Shown one piece after another: positions 1 through 11,870 of a stretch of 64,000 nt of DNA. Each line of letters begins with the position of its first letter. Positions within the stretch are counted from its first letter, which is position 1. A program made the translations under genes and the position numbers. The notes under the pieces are model-generated. The model did not search any database. It saw only the letters and a list, made by a program, of their open reading frames with translations, and was not told the origin of the DNA. Origin of the DNA: Benincasa hispida (taxonomy: Eukaryota; Streptophyta; Magnoliopsida; Cucurbitales; Cucurbitaceae); contig NC_052359.1 of the NCBI RefSeq assembly GCF_009727055.1, forward strand, positions 9,085,674-9,149,673, in the 5' to 3' direction.

Positions 1-645
1 GATTCAAACTTATGTTGCATTAAATAAACGTACCCATATCTTGAATAATGATCAGTAAAATTGATGAAATATTCATAACTTTCCCTAGCTTTTACGTTCA
101 TCGGACCACGGAGGTCTGAATGTACTAGCTCTAAAGGTTCTTTGGCTCTATGACCTTTTCCAGTAAGAGGTCTTTTAGTCATTTTTCCTTCAAGGCATGA
201 CACACATACAGGTAAAGAATTTTCTTCTAACTCGCTTAGAAGTTCATTCTTCACCAACCTCTCAATTCTATTGAGATTGATGTGTCCTAGTCGTAGGTGC
301 CAAAATTGGGCATTTTTCTTAGGAGAAATTCTAAGTCTTTTATGTTGAGTTACAATAGTTTTAAAAATCTCTGTGTTATGAAGAGCATTCATTGGTAACG
401 GCCTTAGCATATACAAATTACTTTCCAGTTTTGCATAACAAATATCAACACCATTCTTTGTAATAAACACTTTACAGAAACTAAATTCCTTTTTAAACCA
501 GGAACTACAATACATCTTTCAAAACAAGATATTTGTTCTATAAAGTCAACCAGAGACCTCCCACTGCCACAGCTGAGATGATATGCCCGGTTCCAACTCG
601 CGTAGTCATCTTACCAGTATCTAGTTGTCGCTAGGAACTAATTTC
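1..645 (-). pseudogene. Ty1/copia pol fragment (GAG-pre-integrase and start of integrase)
   Basis: Read on the minus strand, this stretch encodes the end of a copia protease region, a GAG-pre-integrase domain (FWHLRLGHINLNRIERLV) with the following CVSC zinc-ligand pair, and the beginning of the integrase core (ELVHSDLRGPMNV, then FINFTDHYSRYGYVYLM). The frame is open from about 495 down to 1 and runs off the window edge. Above about 495 the match continues only with stops and shifts. The family product is a polyprotein segment that matures into integrase. It points opposite to the LTR that follows it, so it belongs to a different insertion or was inverted. The domain assignment is secure; extent beyond the window is unknown. 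Confidence 0.85.
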
Positions 646-1356
646 CTAAAATGAAGAACATTCGTGGCCAGATCGTCGACTCAAACCTACCGCTTTGGGA
701 ATTTGTTTGATTTGGGAGCTGGGAACTCAGTTACACAAGATGGAATTCACTCATTCCTCAAAGCAGGGGTAAGTAGATAGATTTCTCCCTTAAGGGCTGA
801 TTCTGGGGCTTGAACGATGTGGCGCGAGAGGTGTCCACACATAATAGGACTATGTTGTATTGTTCATTAGAGGGATCAGTGGAACTTAAGGAGTTAGATG
901 TAACTACAGAGGCAAAACGATAAATTGGTGTAGCTGTACTTACAGCATCTGTGAAAGGTTATCGTACTGTTGATTGGTTATATCCGATGGATACAGAAAT
1001 ATATCTATGGTGAGAAGAATGCAACTATTAGTCTTTAGTGGAATGCCTGGTAGTTAACAGATGGTGGATCTCGTGGCTAAAGAGTTTAGTTAGCTATTCA
1101 CGTACCGTTGGAGCTTCGAGCCATAGTTTCATAAGGTCCCTTTGGTAGCTTAATGGATTCAAGTTAAGAATAAGTTTTTAGGTCAGTTTGAAGTGTTCAA
1201 ATTGGCAAGGGGGAGTTCGATTATATATGATATGATTGAACTAGTTAATTATATATGATATGATTGACATTATGTATGAGATACATTATTTGGAGAAAAA
1301 TGATATAAATATGATTTATATCTAGTGGAGGAGAAAAGACTATGGTTAATGTATTG

Positions 1357-2840
1357 TGATAACTGGTAGAAATACAAGTTATTTTTATCATCTTACTTAG
1401 AATATGCGGCAATAGGAAGGAAAAGTTGCGTCAAACGTAGTAAAATTGGCTTAGAAACGCAAAGATTGTAAAAGTATCGCAAACGTACCCGCTGACCGCA
1501 TTGCGATGGCAAAAAGGATGTCTAAACCTTTGTTTTGCAGGTAACAGGTATCACTGCATGCGACGATTTCTCGTGGACAAAAAGATCAACGCATTCTCGG
1601 GGATTTATGAAATTGTACAACTTTTCTGATGTATGACCTGACAAATTGAATGTGGAGTAGGGCGGACATTCCCACCAAGCCTCGATAGGAAAAACTAACT
1701 TTTCAGAGTGGGACCACTAATGCAAGAGGTGCTAAAGTCTATAAATAGCAACACTCGGCCCAAGGAGAACACACGGAAAAAGAGACGAAAAAGAAGTTTT
1801 GTGCAAGGAACATTCTTCCCCCAAGAACTCTCCTAAGACTGTCTCTTATACACATCTAGATGTGTATAAGAGACAGAACTATTAGTTGTCATGATCACAG
1901 AAGTAAATGTGATCAGGATCCGTGTCAAAACATTGACATGCAGCTCTCAACTGTTCTTACTTTCTATTCATCATTTGTTGTTCATTTCCTGTTTTTCATT
2001 CATATCTCTGTAACAAACACTTTATCTTTACCAATTAATATCATTATCATCTTCATCTTCATCTCTCTGTTGACCATAACGCATTCATCCTTCTTTTCTC
2101 TCACGAGTCACTAAACCTCCAAGGTGTAGGGGAAGGATTGAGCGAGTGAGTCAATCCATGTTGAAGAAGTCAGCTAAGTTTATTTAACATATGCTCAATG
2201 ACATCTTCACTTGCGAGTGCAGAAGTGAAGATGTTAATCCACCTCTCGAAAGAAGGTTGATAGAATACGTTAACTAAAGCAAGAAGTATTTCTAGAGATG
2301 GAAATAACCTTGCGTTTGGAAACGTTCATCCTTGATCATTATAGAAATATGGTGATGCAGGCGATCATCAAGAGGTGTAAGCCAAGGGAAGATGAAACCT
2401 TAGTTGCATCCTCAACAGGATTGACAAACTTGCGATAATCTTTTCCCCAAACCCGTTCTCACTCTACGATTTTATCCACAAGACTTGCCATCGCATTCTC
2501 TCATGAACACCTTGCACAATTTCAGATTTATTTATCTGTTTGTTCACTTATCATTGCATTTTACTCTTAAGCACCTTGCAATCTTAATTTGTTTACGGTC
2601 GCATATATCACTTCATTGTTGCACTAGCATTGCAAATCCCCGTATTCGACGTCGGATCATTCTAAGAAACTCGCGGTGGAATTATACTTGGTTTCATCGC
2701 AAGAAAAATTGTGACACACATGAACTATATGAACACATTAATTGGCATTCTACAGTGAATTTTGTAGCATCACATATATCATCGAGTAGTGTGATTAAGG
2801 CATCACATATCATTTTTGTGGTGGCATTCCACAGAGAACA
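1357..2840. mobile_element. Solo LTR (or collapsed LTR element) with TSD TATTG
   Basis: A 1484-bp block beginning TGATAACTGG and ending CACAGAGAACA interrupts the family A LTR. It is flanked on both sides by TATTG (1352-1356 and 2841-2845), the 5-bp duplication expected of an LTR-retrotransposon insertion. Removing it restores the host LTR. A TATA-like CTATAAATAG lies at 1739-1748. The interior contains the Tn5 mosaic-end pair at 1839-1876, so the true interior length is uncertain. Sequence may be missing there, and a full element collapsed across its LTRs cannot be excluded. The family was not recognised. Confidence 0.7.
1839..1876. other. Two head-to-head Tn5 mosaic ends (sequencing-library artefact)
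   Basis: Positions 1839-1857 read CTGTCTCTTATACACATCT and 1858-1876 read AGATGTGTATAAGAGACAG. Together they form a perfect 38-bp palindrome. Each half is exactly the 19-bp hyperactive Tn5 mosaic end used in transposase-based (Nextera-type) libraries. No natural plant element is expected to carry two exact abutting copies. The flanking 9-mers (CTCCTAAGA and AACTATTAG) do not match, so this is not a simple Tn5 insertion. Most likely it is adapter sequence left in a read or scaffold join. Confidence 0.95.
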
Positions 2841-3672
2841 TATTGCATATGATGTGATATTAAACCATAGGTTAATTAATATAATATGATTATATTTATT
2901 ATTTTAATTGGATAATTATGTGATAATTTTGCCGACATTTTCTTCGTAACCATGTGATAGTAGAAGGTTTCATTCAGTTTTTGTAACTGAAGAATAAAAT
3001 GAAAATCGCATAGCAAACCGATAGCTTACACAATAGCTCAACGTTTCTACACGGTCGTATACACGTGCACTTCTTTCTAAACGATCGCATAGGATTTGCT
3101 AAATGATCGTCTAGCTCTTTCCTAAATGATCATGCACCCGAGTTTTTATTAAACGATCGTCATACGATCGCATCCTATTTATTAAATGATCATGCACCGC
3201 TCCTAAACGATCAAGCATCGTCTATACGATAGGCATCAGTCTTCTCCCACTTGCTTGGTCGTGGTATACGATCTTCGCTTCCTCCTTCTCTCTGCCAAAT
3301 CCAATAGAGCCCACAACTCCAGGATTCTCACACCGAGAATACTGAGGGTTCTAAGTGGTAGTTTCCTCCTCATTGCTGTGTTCATGTGGAGGCCTTTCGT
3401 GAGTAGATGACTGGTGATTTGGTGAACGATTGCTTGGACGTTTGAGCGAGAGCGAGAGAAGCAGTTCGTTGGACGAGAGCGAGTTTGGTAAAGAAGAGTT
3501 CTTCAACTGGTATGTTTCTTGTTATCTTGTTATTTAAGTTTGAAAACATGTCTGTAATTAGTTGTAAAATGCATATCTAATCCGTGAGATTGTGAATAAG
3601 TGAATTCTGTCACAATAAGTTTAGAACGATCTGTTTTCACTCAGAGGTACTATTGTATAAGAGTTCCTTCGA

Positions 3673-4961
3673 TTGGTATTCTGTCACATTGCATGAAGCA
3701 TAACACATAGGTTAAATTTATAAGTGTTATAAATACCTTATTGTGTGGCAATGTGGTTTTAGTTGTTTCTTTTATAAGGTTGTAAGGAAATTAGAACTAA
3801 AATCTATAAGGAAGACGTGCATGCGAACTTAGGTTTGAATCATGGTTTTAAAAGTGTTTTAAAACTTGGTGGAGATAGACCTAAGATCACGGTTCTAATT
3901 TGATTAGCAACCTTAGGCTTTAATCTTTTAATCAGTTTAATAGGATTAAGTATTCTAATAAAAGGTTAAATTGTAGCAAATCTATCTATAAGGGACCTTT
4001 TGTCTAAGGTAGGTTCTGTCTAGGCTGGGGTATTTAAGGTGACGGAAATGGAACAACCCTACCTAGGAACCTACGTGAAAAGGTGAATTAGATAGATTTG
4101 ATGCATGCATGCAAGATTGAGGACAACCCATTAAAGAGTTTGATGTGACTACTTGAACTTGTTTAATTTCAAAGACAAACATTGTTTTTTAGCGGATAAA
4201 CTCACTTAGATTAAAATCATTAGTCAAATTGTCTAAGTTAATGACCTAGGTAGAACATTCAGTGGGAGGTATTTGAGGCATTTGATGCTTCTTTTAAACC
4301 TCTCGCGTTTCTCCCTTAATTGTTCACACCATGAGATCTATCATCGAGCTCGTGGCACTCTGGGTGTGTCCCCCTAAAGGATGGTGTTTGGATAGTTCAA
4401 TATCAAGGTGGATGGAGAGAACGTTAATAGTAAGTGGGAGCGGGACGTGCGACATCATATCCCACGTCTCTCTCGTTAGGTTGAATAAAGTTTTTGTGCA
4501 TCGCCTCGAGGCACCCCGGGAGTGTTCCCCTATAGAATGGTTGTTTTGCACATTTTTTATTTGATCTCCTGTATAGGATAAGGTTACTTAGTCTCTTGTC
4601 CTAATCTTCTTTTTCCCTATGGTGGGCACATTAGGGCAGGACTTTGGGGCCAAAAACGAGGACTTACACTTACGCGGAATTGTTAAGGGTTAACAGTTCT
4701 GGATCGAACAAATGGTGACTGTTAGTTGCAGTTCCAAGAGTTGGTTCTGCCTAATGGTTGAGAGTGTCTTATCCCAGTGAAATGGCATCTGATCACCCCA
4801 TCGGTGAAGTTTGTCCTGCCTCGCTAAGGCATCATTGCAAAATAGAAGTCTTATCACTTAAGGTACTTGGAAACTATTTTTCGAAAACTAAAACTGGTGT
4901 TCAAATGTGGTTTAAGCATAGACTTATAAAGGTTTGTTTGTTTTTCAGCAAAGGTTTTAAA
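3673..4961 (+). other. Copia untranslated leader (between LTR and gag)
   Basis: No coding potential is seen. The stretch lies between the end of a family A LTR and a gag start codon, and parts of it resemble the second leader at 9978-11043, for example the 'ACTCTGGG' and 'AAGTGGGAG' style blocks near 4358 and 4431. A degenerate primer-binding site may start at 3674 (TGGTATT). It is called a leader from its position and from similarity to the other copy. Confidence 0.5.
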
Positions 4962-5088
4962 ATGGCTACAGCCACAATTGCTTTGCTTAGCATCGATAAG
5001 CTAACTGGCGAGAACTACGCTAGTTGGAAACATATGATCACGACTATACTTATCATCAAGGATCTTATGTTCGTCCTTACGAAGGAGC
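4962..5088 (+). pseudogene. Copia gag, N-terminal 42 codons only
   Basis: The start ATG at 4962 opens a frame with the typical copia gag beginning: LTGENYASWKHMI (the Y.W segment) and then LMFVLTKE. It ends abruptly where the next LTR starts at 5089. The parallel gag at 11044 has the same order (IGDNYV, then LRFVLTDECP), which supports the identification. Everything after residue 42 is missing, so no protein is expected. Confidence 0.8.
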
Positions 5089-7245
5089 TGTTGGGGTTGA
5101 TGCCCTAAAGTCTCATGTCCTGTAGTTTGTAAACAGTTTGTACGAACGCTTGTGTTGTTAATATATGATATTTACTTCACATCTTGATTTTTTGCTCAAT
5201 TACTTGTTTTATTTTCTTTACACAAACCAATAAACATAAAATCCCTGGTTATCTGTATGTGACTCAAGCATGTATGTGGTGACATACAAGTGGATCATGT
5301 CTTAAGTGATAACCAAAATGGTCTGTAGTATATGGATATAGGAGGGAAACTTATCCTGGTAACACTACGAATGCGGCCCGTTTTGTGGAATGTTACACGT
5401 GTTGTAACTTTTCACAGATGGTCTGATCCTGATCATTCGTGTAGGGGACATGCGAGCGGGGGTGTCCTATACAAAGAGTTTGTATAAGACTTGACCACGA
5501 AGTGTTAACATCTCTTTATATAACATCATTCATGATAGAGACTTCACTTTACTAGGATAACCATAGGTAACATAACCTCAATCCTGAGTGAGTTGAGAAC
5601 TCCTGCCATTGAGGGCAGTCCTTTGATTTGCATGGGTACGAGTGGCCAGGTCGCCGACTCAAACTTACCACTTTAGGGATTCGTCTGATTTGGGAGCTGG
5701 GAACTCAGCTACACAAGATGGAATTCACTCCTTCCTCGAAGCAGGGGTAAGTAAATAGATAGCTCCCTTAAGGGCTGATTCCTGGGCTTGAGCGATGTGG
5801 CACCACACACCTTCTCTTGGCTCGAGGGGTGTTCACACATAGTTGGACTATGTTGTATTGTTCATTAGAGGAATCAATGGTACTTAAGGAGTGAGATATA
5901 ACTATAGGGGCAAGACGATAAATTAGCCCAGCTGTATTTATGAGCATCTGTGAAAGGTTTTCATACTCATGATTGGTTATATCTGATGGACACAGAAATA
6001 TATTCGTGGTAAGAAGAGTTCAGCTGTCGATCTTTAGTAGAATGTCTGGCAGTTAACAGATGGTGGATGTCGTGGCTTAAGAATTTAGTCAGCTATTCAC
6101 GTACCATTGGAGCTTCGAGCCATAGGTCTATAAGGTCCCCTTGGTAGCTTGGATAAAGTTGAGAATCAGTTTTTGGGTCAATTTGAAATGTTCAAATTCA
6201 CAAGAGGGAGTTCGATTATATATGATATAATTGAACTGGTTAATTATATATGATATGATTGACTAAATGTATGAGATACATTATTTTAGAGGAAATTGGA
6301 TATAAATATGGTTTATATCAAGTAGAGGAGAAAACACTATAGTAGATATATGATATCAAACTAGAGGTTAAGAATATAATATGATTATATTCATTAATTA
6401 ATTAATTGGGCGGTTATATGATAATTGACCGAGTTTTTCTCTGGATTCGTGCGAAAGTGGGAAGTTCGATTTAGTTCTTATTACTGAAGAATAAAAATGA
6501 AAATAGTTATCATTTTGTAAAAGATCCGAAAATTCTCTCATGGTTGAAAGTAGATGATCGCTTAGCGTTGAGAGCCTATACAATAGTGCCCGCCTTACTA
6601 AACAATCGCACACCTGCGTACTAAACGATCGCACACCCGTGTACTAAACGATCGCCCGCGATTTCTAAATGATCACTTATGTTTACTACACGATCGCTTA
6701 ACACACTGAGCGGAACTAAACAATCTCTTACCATTTGATAGACGGTCGATTAGCTAAACCTACATGATCATGTATCTCGATCTAAACGATCAAGCACACC
6801 AGACTATACGATAGTCTTCTACTATCTCCCACTTGTTTGTTCGTTTGACACGATCATTTTTCCTCCTCCACTTTACACATTCCATCAAAGTCCACCCTTT
6901 GGATTCTCACTCCGAGAATATCGAGGGCTTCGAGTGGTGGTGTCGTCCCTGGTTGCTTTGTGTTCATGAACTGCTGATCGTGTAGACAATCGTGCTGCTG
7001 CTAGGTGATTACTTGTTGGACAAGAAGGAACAAGAAGAGTTCGCTTCCGTTGGACCGAGTTCTTATGAAGACTGTCTTCAACTGGTAAGTCTCTCGGTCT
7101 TTTGTATTTATTTGTTAGAACATGCCAGTAATTAGTGTTTACAATGCATGTCTATTTGTTCAAATGTTTGTGTGGTAATTCTGTCACAATAAAATCGAAA
7201 AGATCCGCTTCTGCTCATAGGTACTCTTGTTTAAAAGTTCCTTCA
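5089..7245 (+). mobile_element. Copia LTR, family A copy 2 (full length)
   Basis: Begins TGTTGGGGTTGATGCCC at 5089 and ends AGTTCCTTCA at 7245, the same ends as the TSD-bounded solo LTR at 20733-22875. It contains the shared block 'GGAGCTTCGAGCCATAGG' near 6109 and a cluster of CGATCG motifs (6600-6800). The left neighbour is a truncated gag and the right neighbour is an inverted LTR scrap, and the flanking pentamers (GGAGC, CCTAC) do not match. It is therefore not a simple solo LTR and may be the 5' LTR of the next leader/gag unit. Confidence 0.75.
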
Positions 7246-7275
7246 CCTACGAGATTTAGGGCATCAACCCCAACA
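7246..7275 (-). repeat. Inverted scrap of family A LTR start
   Basis: These 30 bp, read on the minus strand, begin TGTTGGGGTTGATGCCC and continue TCTCGTAGG. That is the first 30 bp of a family A LTR in opposite orientation, as at 20007-20036. Together with 5089-5109 it makes a perfect 21-bp terminal inverted repeat around the whole 5089-7275 block. Either a minus-strand LTR was broken here, or this LTR copy acquired an inverted end. Confidence 0.6.
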
Positions 7276-10200
7276 CATATAGTATGCCATATAGCTTTAA
7301 AATTTCACTATAGGAAGCGTGTTACATGCATTGAGTATATTATAAGGTGTTATAATATATAGTATGCATGTTTAAGTGTTCAGATGTTTTAATATAAGTG
7401 TTATATTAAATCATGAGATATTTAATGTATGTTATGGATGTATAGTATGTCTAAAGTTTTATAAGTTATTATAAAATTGGATTAGACATTAAAATTCATA
7501 ACAAAGATAAGTGCATGCTCACGTAGGCTAACTACTTGTTTTAATTGTTAAAATAGGTCATTATCTTATAAAACTTTGGTTACAAACTCAACTAGTATAT
7601 AATCCTGTCTAAGGCTGGGGGTATTTAAGTTGACAGTCTATGGAACACCTCCTACCTGGGGATTATGGCCGAATAATTGAGCGTTGTTAACAAGTTTTAT
7701 GAGCAATACGTGAGTAGTGTGAGGTTTTAAAACTAGTTTATCACCTAGAAATCGTAGGTTAAATCCAAATATAAACATTATACTTGGATAATCACTTAGA
7801 CTTAGGTTGTTTAATTAGTCGAAACAAACCAGAGTAAAGATACACCTAAACAAATGTTAGGACGCTACGGTGGGAGTTTAATAGCATATATAATTGAAGA
7901 AAATCGGACATGAGAATTTCTATGAGCAGCGGAATGATCGTTCCAAATTTCGATCATATTTGAACAACAACAATTACAGTAGACATATGGAAATTTAAAG
8001 GGTATGCATAAAACAAAATTACAGCATGCTTCATTATACGACCAAGGGAAAGAATTACACATACCTTTGAAGACTTATCTTCAATCTCCCTAGATCACAA
8101 ACGCTCGAATAGACTCCAAGACTACAACACACAAACGCTTAAACTCAGTGATCTCCCAGATCACGAACAATCAGCAACCACCACATGAGCACCGCGAACT
8201 CAACGAACGGCGTCCAAAAAACCTCAACTATGTCGAGTTGAGTATGACACCACGAAAATGGCTACCTTGGTATTATCGGTATGAGAATCCATAAGTGTGG
8301 GCTCTGTGTGGACTTGGTTAGAGGAAGAGACCGGAGGAACAATCATGTAAACAATTAAATAAGTGGGAGATGACAGTGTCTATTGTATAGACAATGCCCA
8401 ATCATTTAGAAGAAGCTCTGCAATCGTTTAGCAAAAGATCCACGATCGTTTAGTTATCGACCAGCTGAGTGAACTATCGTATAGTTTCACTCCACAGTCG
8501 TCTAGTCTCTCTTCAATTGTCGTTTAGTAAATCTCATTCACTTGACAACCACCGTGAGTAATTTCCAAGAATAGAAACTCTCAATTCAACAACTACTAAA
8601 TTTAGGAAAACATTTTTCCTTTTATCTCACGGTTACCATGAAACTACCAATAACCTCCCACTCAATTGGTTTTTAGAGAAAAAAAGATAATTATCCAATA
8701 ATTAATATTATTATAAATATACATGATAACCAACTTACCATACTATATTTATAACCTATAGTTTTAATATTTCATCTCATGAAACATATAAACCATAGCT
8801 CATTTTCTATTTCATGGTCCTTAATGTAAATCTCATTTACATTAATCTTCCACGAGATGTATCTCATACATCATACCGATCATATCATATATAATCGAAT
8901 TACCTCTTGTCAATTTGAACATTTCAAATCAACACCAAGAATTGATTCTCAACTTGAATCCATTGAGCTACCAAGGGGACCTTATGGACCTGGAGCTCGA
9001 AGCTCCAACGGTACGTGAATAACTGACTAAACTCTTTAGTCACGGGATCCACCATCCGTTAACGGCGAGGCATTCTACTAAAGACCGACAGCTAAACTCT
9101 CCTTACTACAAATATATTATGTGTCCATATCAACCAATCAACAGTTAACCCTTCACAGATCGCTCGTAAGTATAGTTAGGCCAATAACCATTATGCTCCT
9201 GTAATTACATCTAACTCTTTAACTACCACTGATCCCTCTAATGAACATAAGTCATAGTCCTACTATGACTGAGTCCTCTCTTCCAAAGAGAAGTCGTGGC
9301 CACTATGTTCGAGCCCCGGAATCAGCCCTTAAGAAAGAAATCTATCTACTTACCCTTGCTTCAGGGAAGGAGTGAATTCCATCTTGTGTAACTGAGTTCC
9401 AGCTTCTAAATCAGACAAAGTCCCCAAAAAGGTAGGCATATTGAGTTGACAATCTGACCACTTTCACCCATACTAATCAATGGACCGCAATCAAAGGCAG
9501 AAGTTTCCAAAACACTCAGGATTGAGGTCATGTCACCTATGGTCGTTTAGGTGAGATTTAAGTCTCCAGTATCAACGGCATTATATATAGAGACGAATCA
9601 TCTCGTGGTTCGGTCTTATACAAACTCTTTGTATAGGACACCCCCACTCGCATGTCTCCACATGAATGGTCAAGATCTACCATCTGCAGTAGTTCACAAC
9701 ACTTGCAAACCTCTACAAAGCGGGTCGTATCCGTAGTGTCACTAGGATCAGGACTCCCACCTTAATCCTTATACGATAGACCTATTTAGGTTATCACTTA
9801 AGGCATGATCCACTTGTATATCTCATATACATGCTTAAGTTTACATACAATAACCATGGAGCTTTGTTTATTGGATATGAGTAAATGTCAGATAAAATAA
9901 CTCTTATTTTATTCATAACAATGTGTATAAATTATAAATTACAAGACTCCGAGAGAATTAGAACACCAATCCCAACAATGATATATTATTAGAACACTTC
10001 AATGGGAATTTAAGAATGCTTCAGTGAGAGATTAATAACATATACGATATGTTGTTTTTAGCTCTCATGTCCCTAAGAGTTCAAAATCGAGATTCATGTT
10101 TCGCTTTGTGTCACTCTGGGAGTAACCTCCATTCGGAAAGTGTTTATATAAATCGAGACTATGGTGAATAGGGGAAGTTGTTCATAGTAAAATTAAAAGT

Positions 10201-11043
10201 GATGTTTTGATTATGATTTTCACGTTCTAAAAGGTTAACATGTGAGATTCATGCGACACTTTGTGTCATCCTGGGAGTGACCGCCATTAAAAAAGTGTTT
10301 TCATAAGTCAATATCAAGATGAATGAGGGGAAGTTGTTTAATGTAAAATCAAATATACGATATATTGATTTAAACTCTCACATCCTTGGAAAGTTCATAC
10401 CATGAGATTCATACGATGCTTCGTGTCACCCTGGGAGTGACCTCCATTTGGAAAGTGTTTGTATGGGTCAAGATCAAGGTGAATGGGGGAAGTAGTTTAT
10501 AGTAAGTGGGTGAAGGATATGTGTCAACACATCCCGTGGTCCCTTCCGTTAGTTTTGACCGTGAGATTCCTATGTTGCACTTGCTGGTTAGCTTTAGGCG
10601 GCCCTTGCTAGTCGTTTAACGACGACTATCCCCTCGGAAGGTTGTAACATGGGATCCGAAACAACCAAACTCCAAGAATGGATAGGATTTCTGAGGTTGT
10701 TTCCCAACTTTGACTCCCCAGTTCGGTAGCATCGTTGGGGCCGCTAATCTCTGAGATCTAAAAATGGAGGGTTACACTTACAGAATTACTAAGTGTTAGT
10801 AAGTTTTTGACCGAAAATGGTAGCTAAATGACTGGCGCAATATGAGTTATTCTGGAGATAGTATTTATCAAGAATGTCTTGCTTTAGTGAAGGAGTATTT
10901 GACTACCCCTCAGCAGTACTAATTCTGACTCACTATAATATCATTGCAAAAATAATGAAATTTGGGCACATTATTACTTTTCTAAAAACATGATTGGGTT
11001 TAAAAGCAATTCACTAAGAAAGTATTTGTTTATATTTTTCAGA
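7276..11043 (+). other. Copia leader interrupted by a solo LTR
   Basis: 7276-7894 and 9978-11043 together form a non-coding leader ahead of the gag at 11044. The 9978-10560 part contains three imperfect direct repeats of about 170-190 bp (near 10080, 10240 and 10400), each with a 'GTGTCA(C/T)(C/T)CTGGGAGTGACC'-like core and a following GGGGAAG block. The similar stretch at 4350-4450 in the other leader carries one such unit. No reading frame of note is present. A solo LTR occupies 7895-9977. Confidence 0.5.
7895..9977 (-). mobile_element. Solo LTR, family A-like, with TSD ATAAT/ATGAT
   Basis: On the minus strand it starts TGTTGGGATTGGTGTTC (9977 downward) and ends TTCTTCA (7895). The flanks are ATAAT (7890-7894) and ATGAT (9978-9982), a 5-bp duplication with one difference. 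Excising it rejoins the leader. It has the family's shared segment 'GAAGCTCCAACGGTACGTG' (8999-9017) and CGATCG-type motifs (8410-8530). No internal region remains, as expected from LTR-LTR recombination. Confidence 0.8.
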
Positions 11044-11870
11044 ATGACTAGTTCATTGATACAATTGTTGGCTTCGGATGCATTAATTGGGGACAATTAT
11101 GTTACATAGAAATCAAATTTGAACACAATACTGGTGATAGACGATTTGAGGTTTGTTTTGACAGATGAGTGTCCTCTCATCCCTAGCTCAAATGAAAATC
11201 GAACTGTTCGGAAAGCATACGACAGATGGACGAAGGCGAATGAGAAAGCCCATGCCTATGTTCTTGCCAGCATATCTGATGTTCTGGCTAAGAAACACGA
11301 AAGCATGTATACTGCGAAAGAGATATGGAATCTCTATGTGGGATATTTGGGCAACTGTCCTTCTCCCTAAGGCATGATGCTATCAGATATGTTTACAACT
11401 ACCGTATGAAAGAAGGGCCTTTGTTAGAGAATATGTCCTGGACATGATGGTCCATTTCAATGTGGTAGAGATAAACAGAGTTGTTGTAGATGAGAGGAGT
11501 CAAGTCGGTTTTATTCTAGAGTCTCTTCCGAAGATCTTCTTGCAATTTTGCACTAATGCGTTAATGAACAAGATAGAATACAACTTGACTACACTTCTCA
11601 ACGAGCTGCAGGCTTTTCAGTCCATTTTGAAAACAAAAGGACAAGATCAGTGGAGGTAAATGTTGTCATTGCTGAGAAAAGAGGATCGTCCTCTAAAAAG
11701 CCTGATGTTGCTTCTTCTTCTAAGAATAAGAGTATTCGCTTGAAGAAGAATAAGGGGAAAGGGAAAAAGAAAACTTCTACTAGCCGCAAAGGCAAGGCCA
11801 AAGCTGTAGACAAAGGGAAATGTTTCTACTACAAAAAGGATGGGCACTGAAAGAGAAACTGCCCATAATA
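11044..11870 (+). pseudogene. Copia gag (frameshifted, stop-containing)
   Basis: ATG at 11044 opens MTSSLIQLLASDALIGDNYV, then an in-frame stop replaces the expected Trp codon (11107-11109). The frame resumes as ILVIDDLRFVLTDECPLIP and then KAYDRWTKANEKAHAYVLAS, characteristic of copia gag (UBN2/gag-polypeptide family). A frameshift follows at about 11360. The C-terminal part at 11650-11865 is lysine-rich and ends in a zinc knuckle, CFYYKKDGH followed after a stop by KRNCP (CX2CX4HX4C layout). The nucleocapsid function is recognisable but the gene cannot be translated through. Confidence 0.8.

Larger units (their letters stand above)
661..3672 (+). mobile_element. Copia LTR, family A copy 1 (5'-truncated, interrupted)
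   Basis: From about 661 the sequence aligns by eye with the LTR at 5089-7245, starting about 550 bp into that LTR, so the left part is missing. The match runs to 1351, stops at an inserted element (1357-2840), resumes at 2846 and ends near GAGTTCCTTCGA at 3661-3672. Like its relatives it carries a cluster of CGATCG-centred motifs (3070-3230). A leader and a gag start follow on the same strand, so this is probably the remains of a 5' LTR. Confidence 0.75.

Noticed and set aside
1860..2114. An 84-codon open frame starting inside the palindrome
   Set aside because: Its first codons are Tn5 mosaic-end sequence, and the rest is LTR with no recognisable domain.
3060..3230. CGATCG motif clusters considered as a CRISPR-like array or satellite
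   Set aside because: Spacing and unit sequence are irregular, and the clusters occur only inside copies of one LTR family, so they are part of the LTR.
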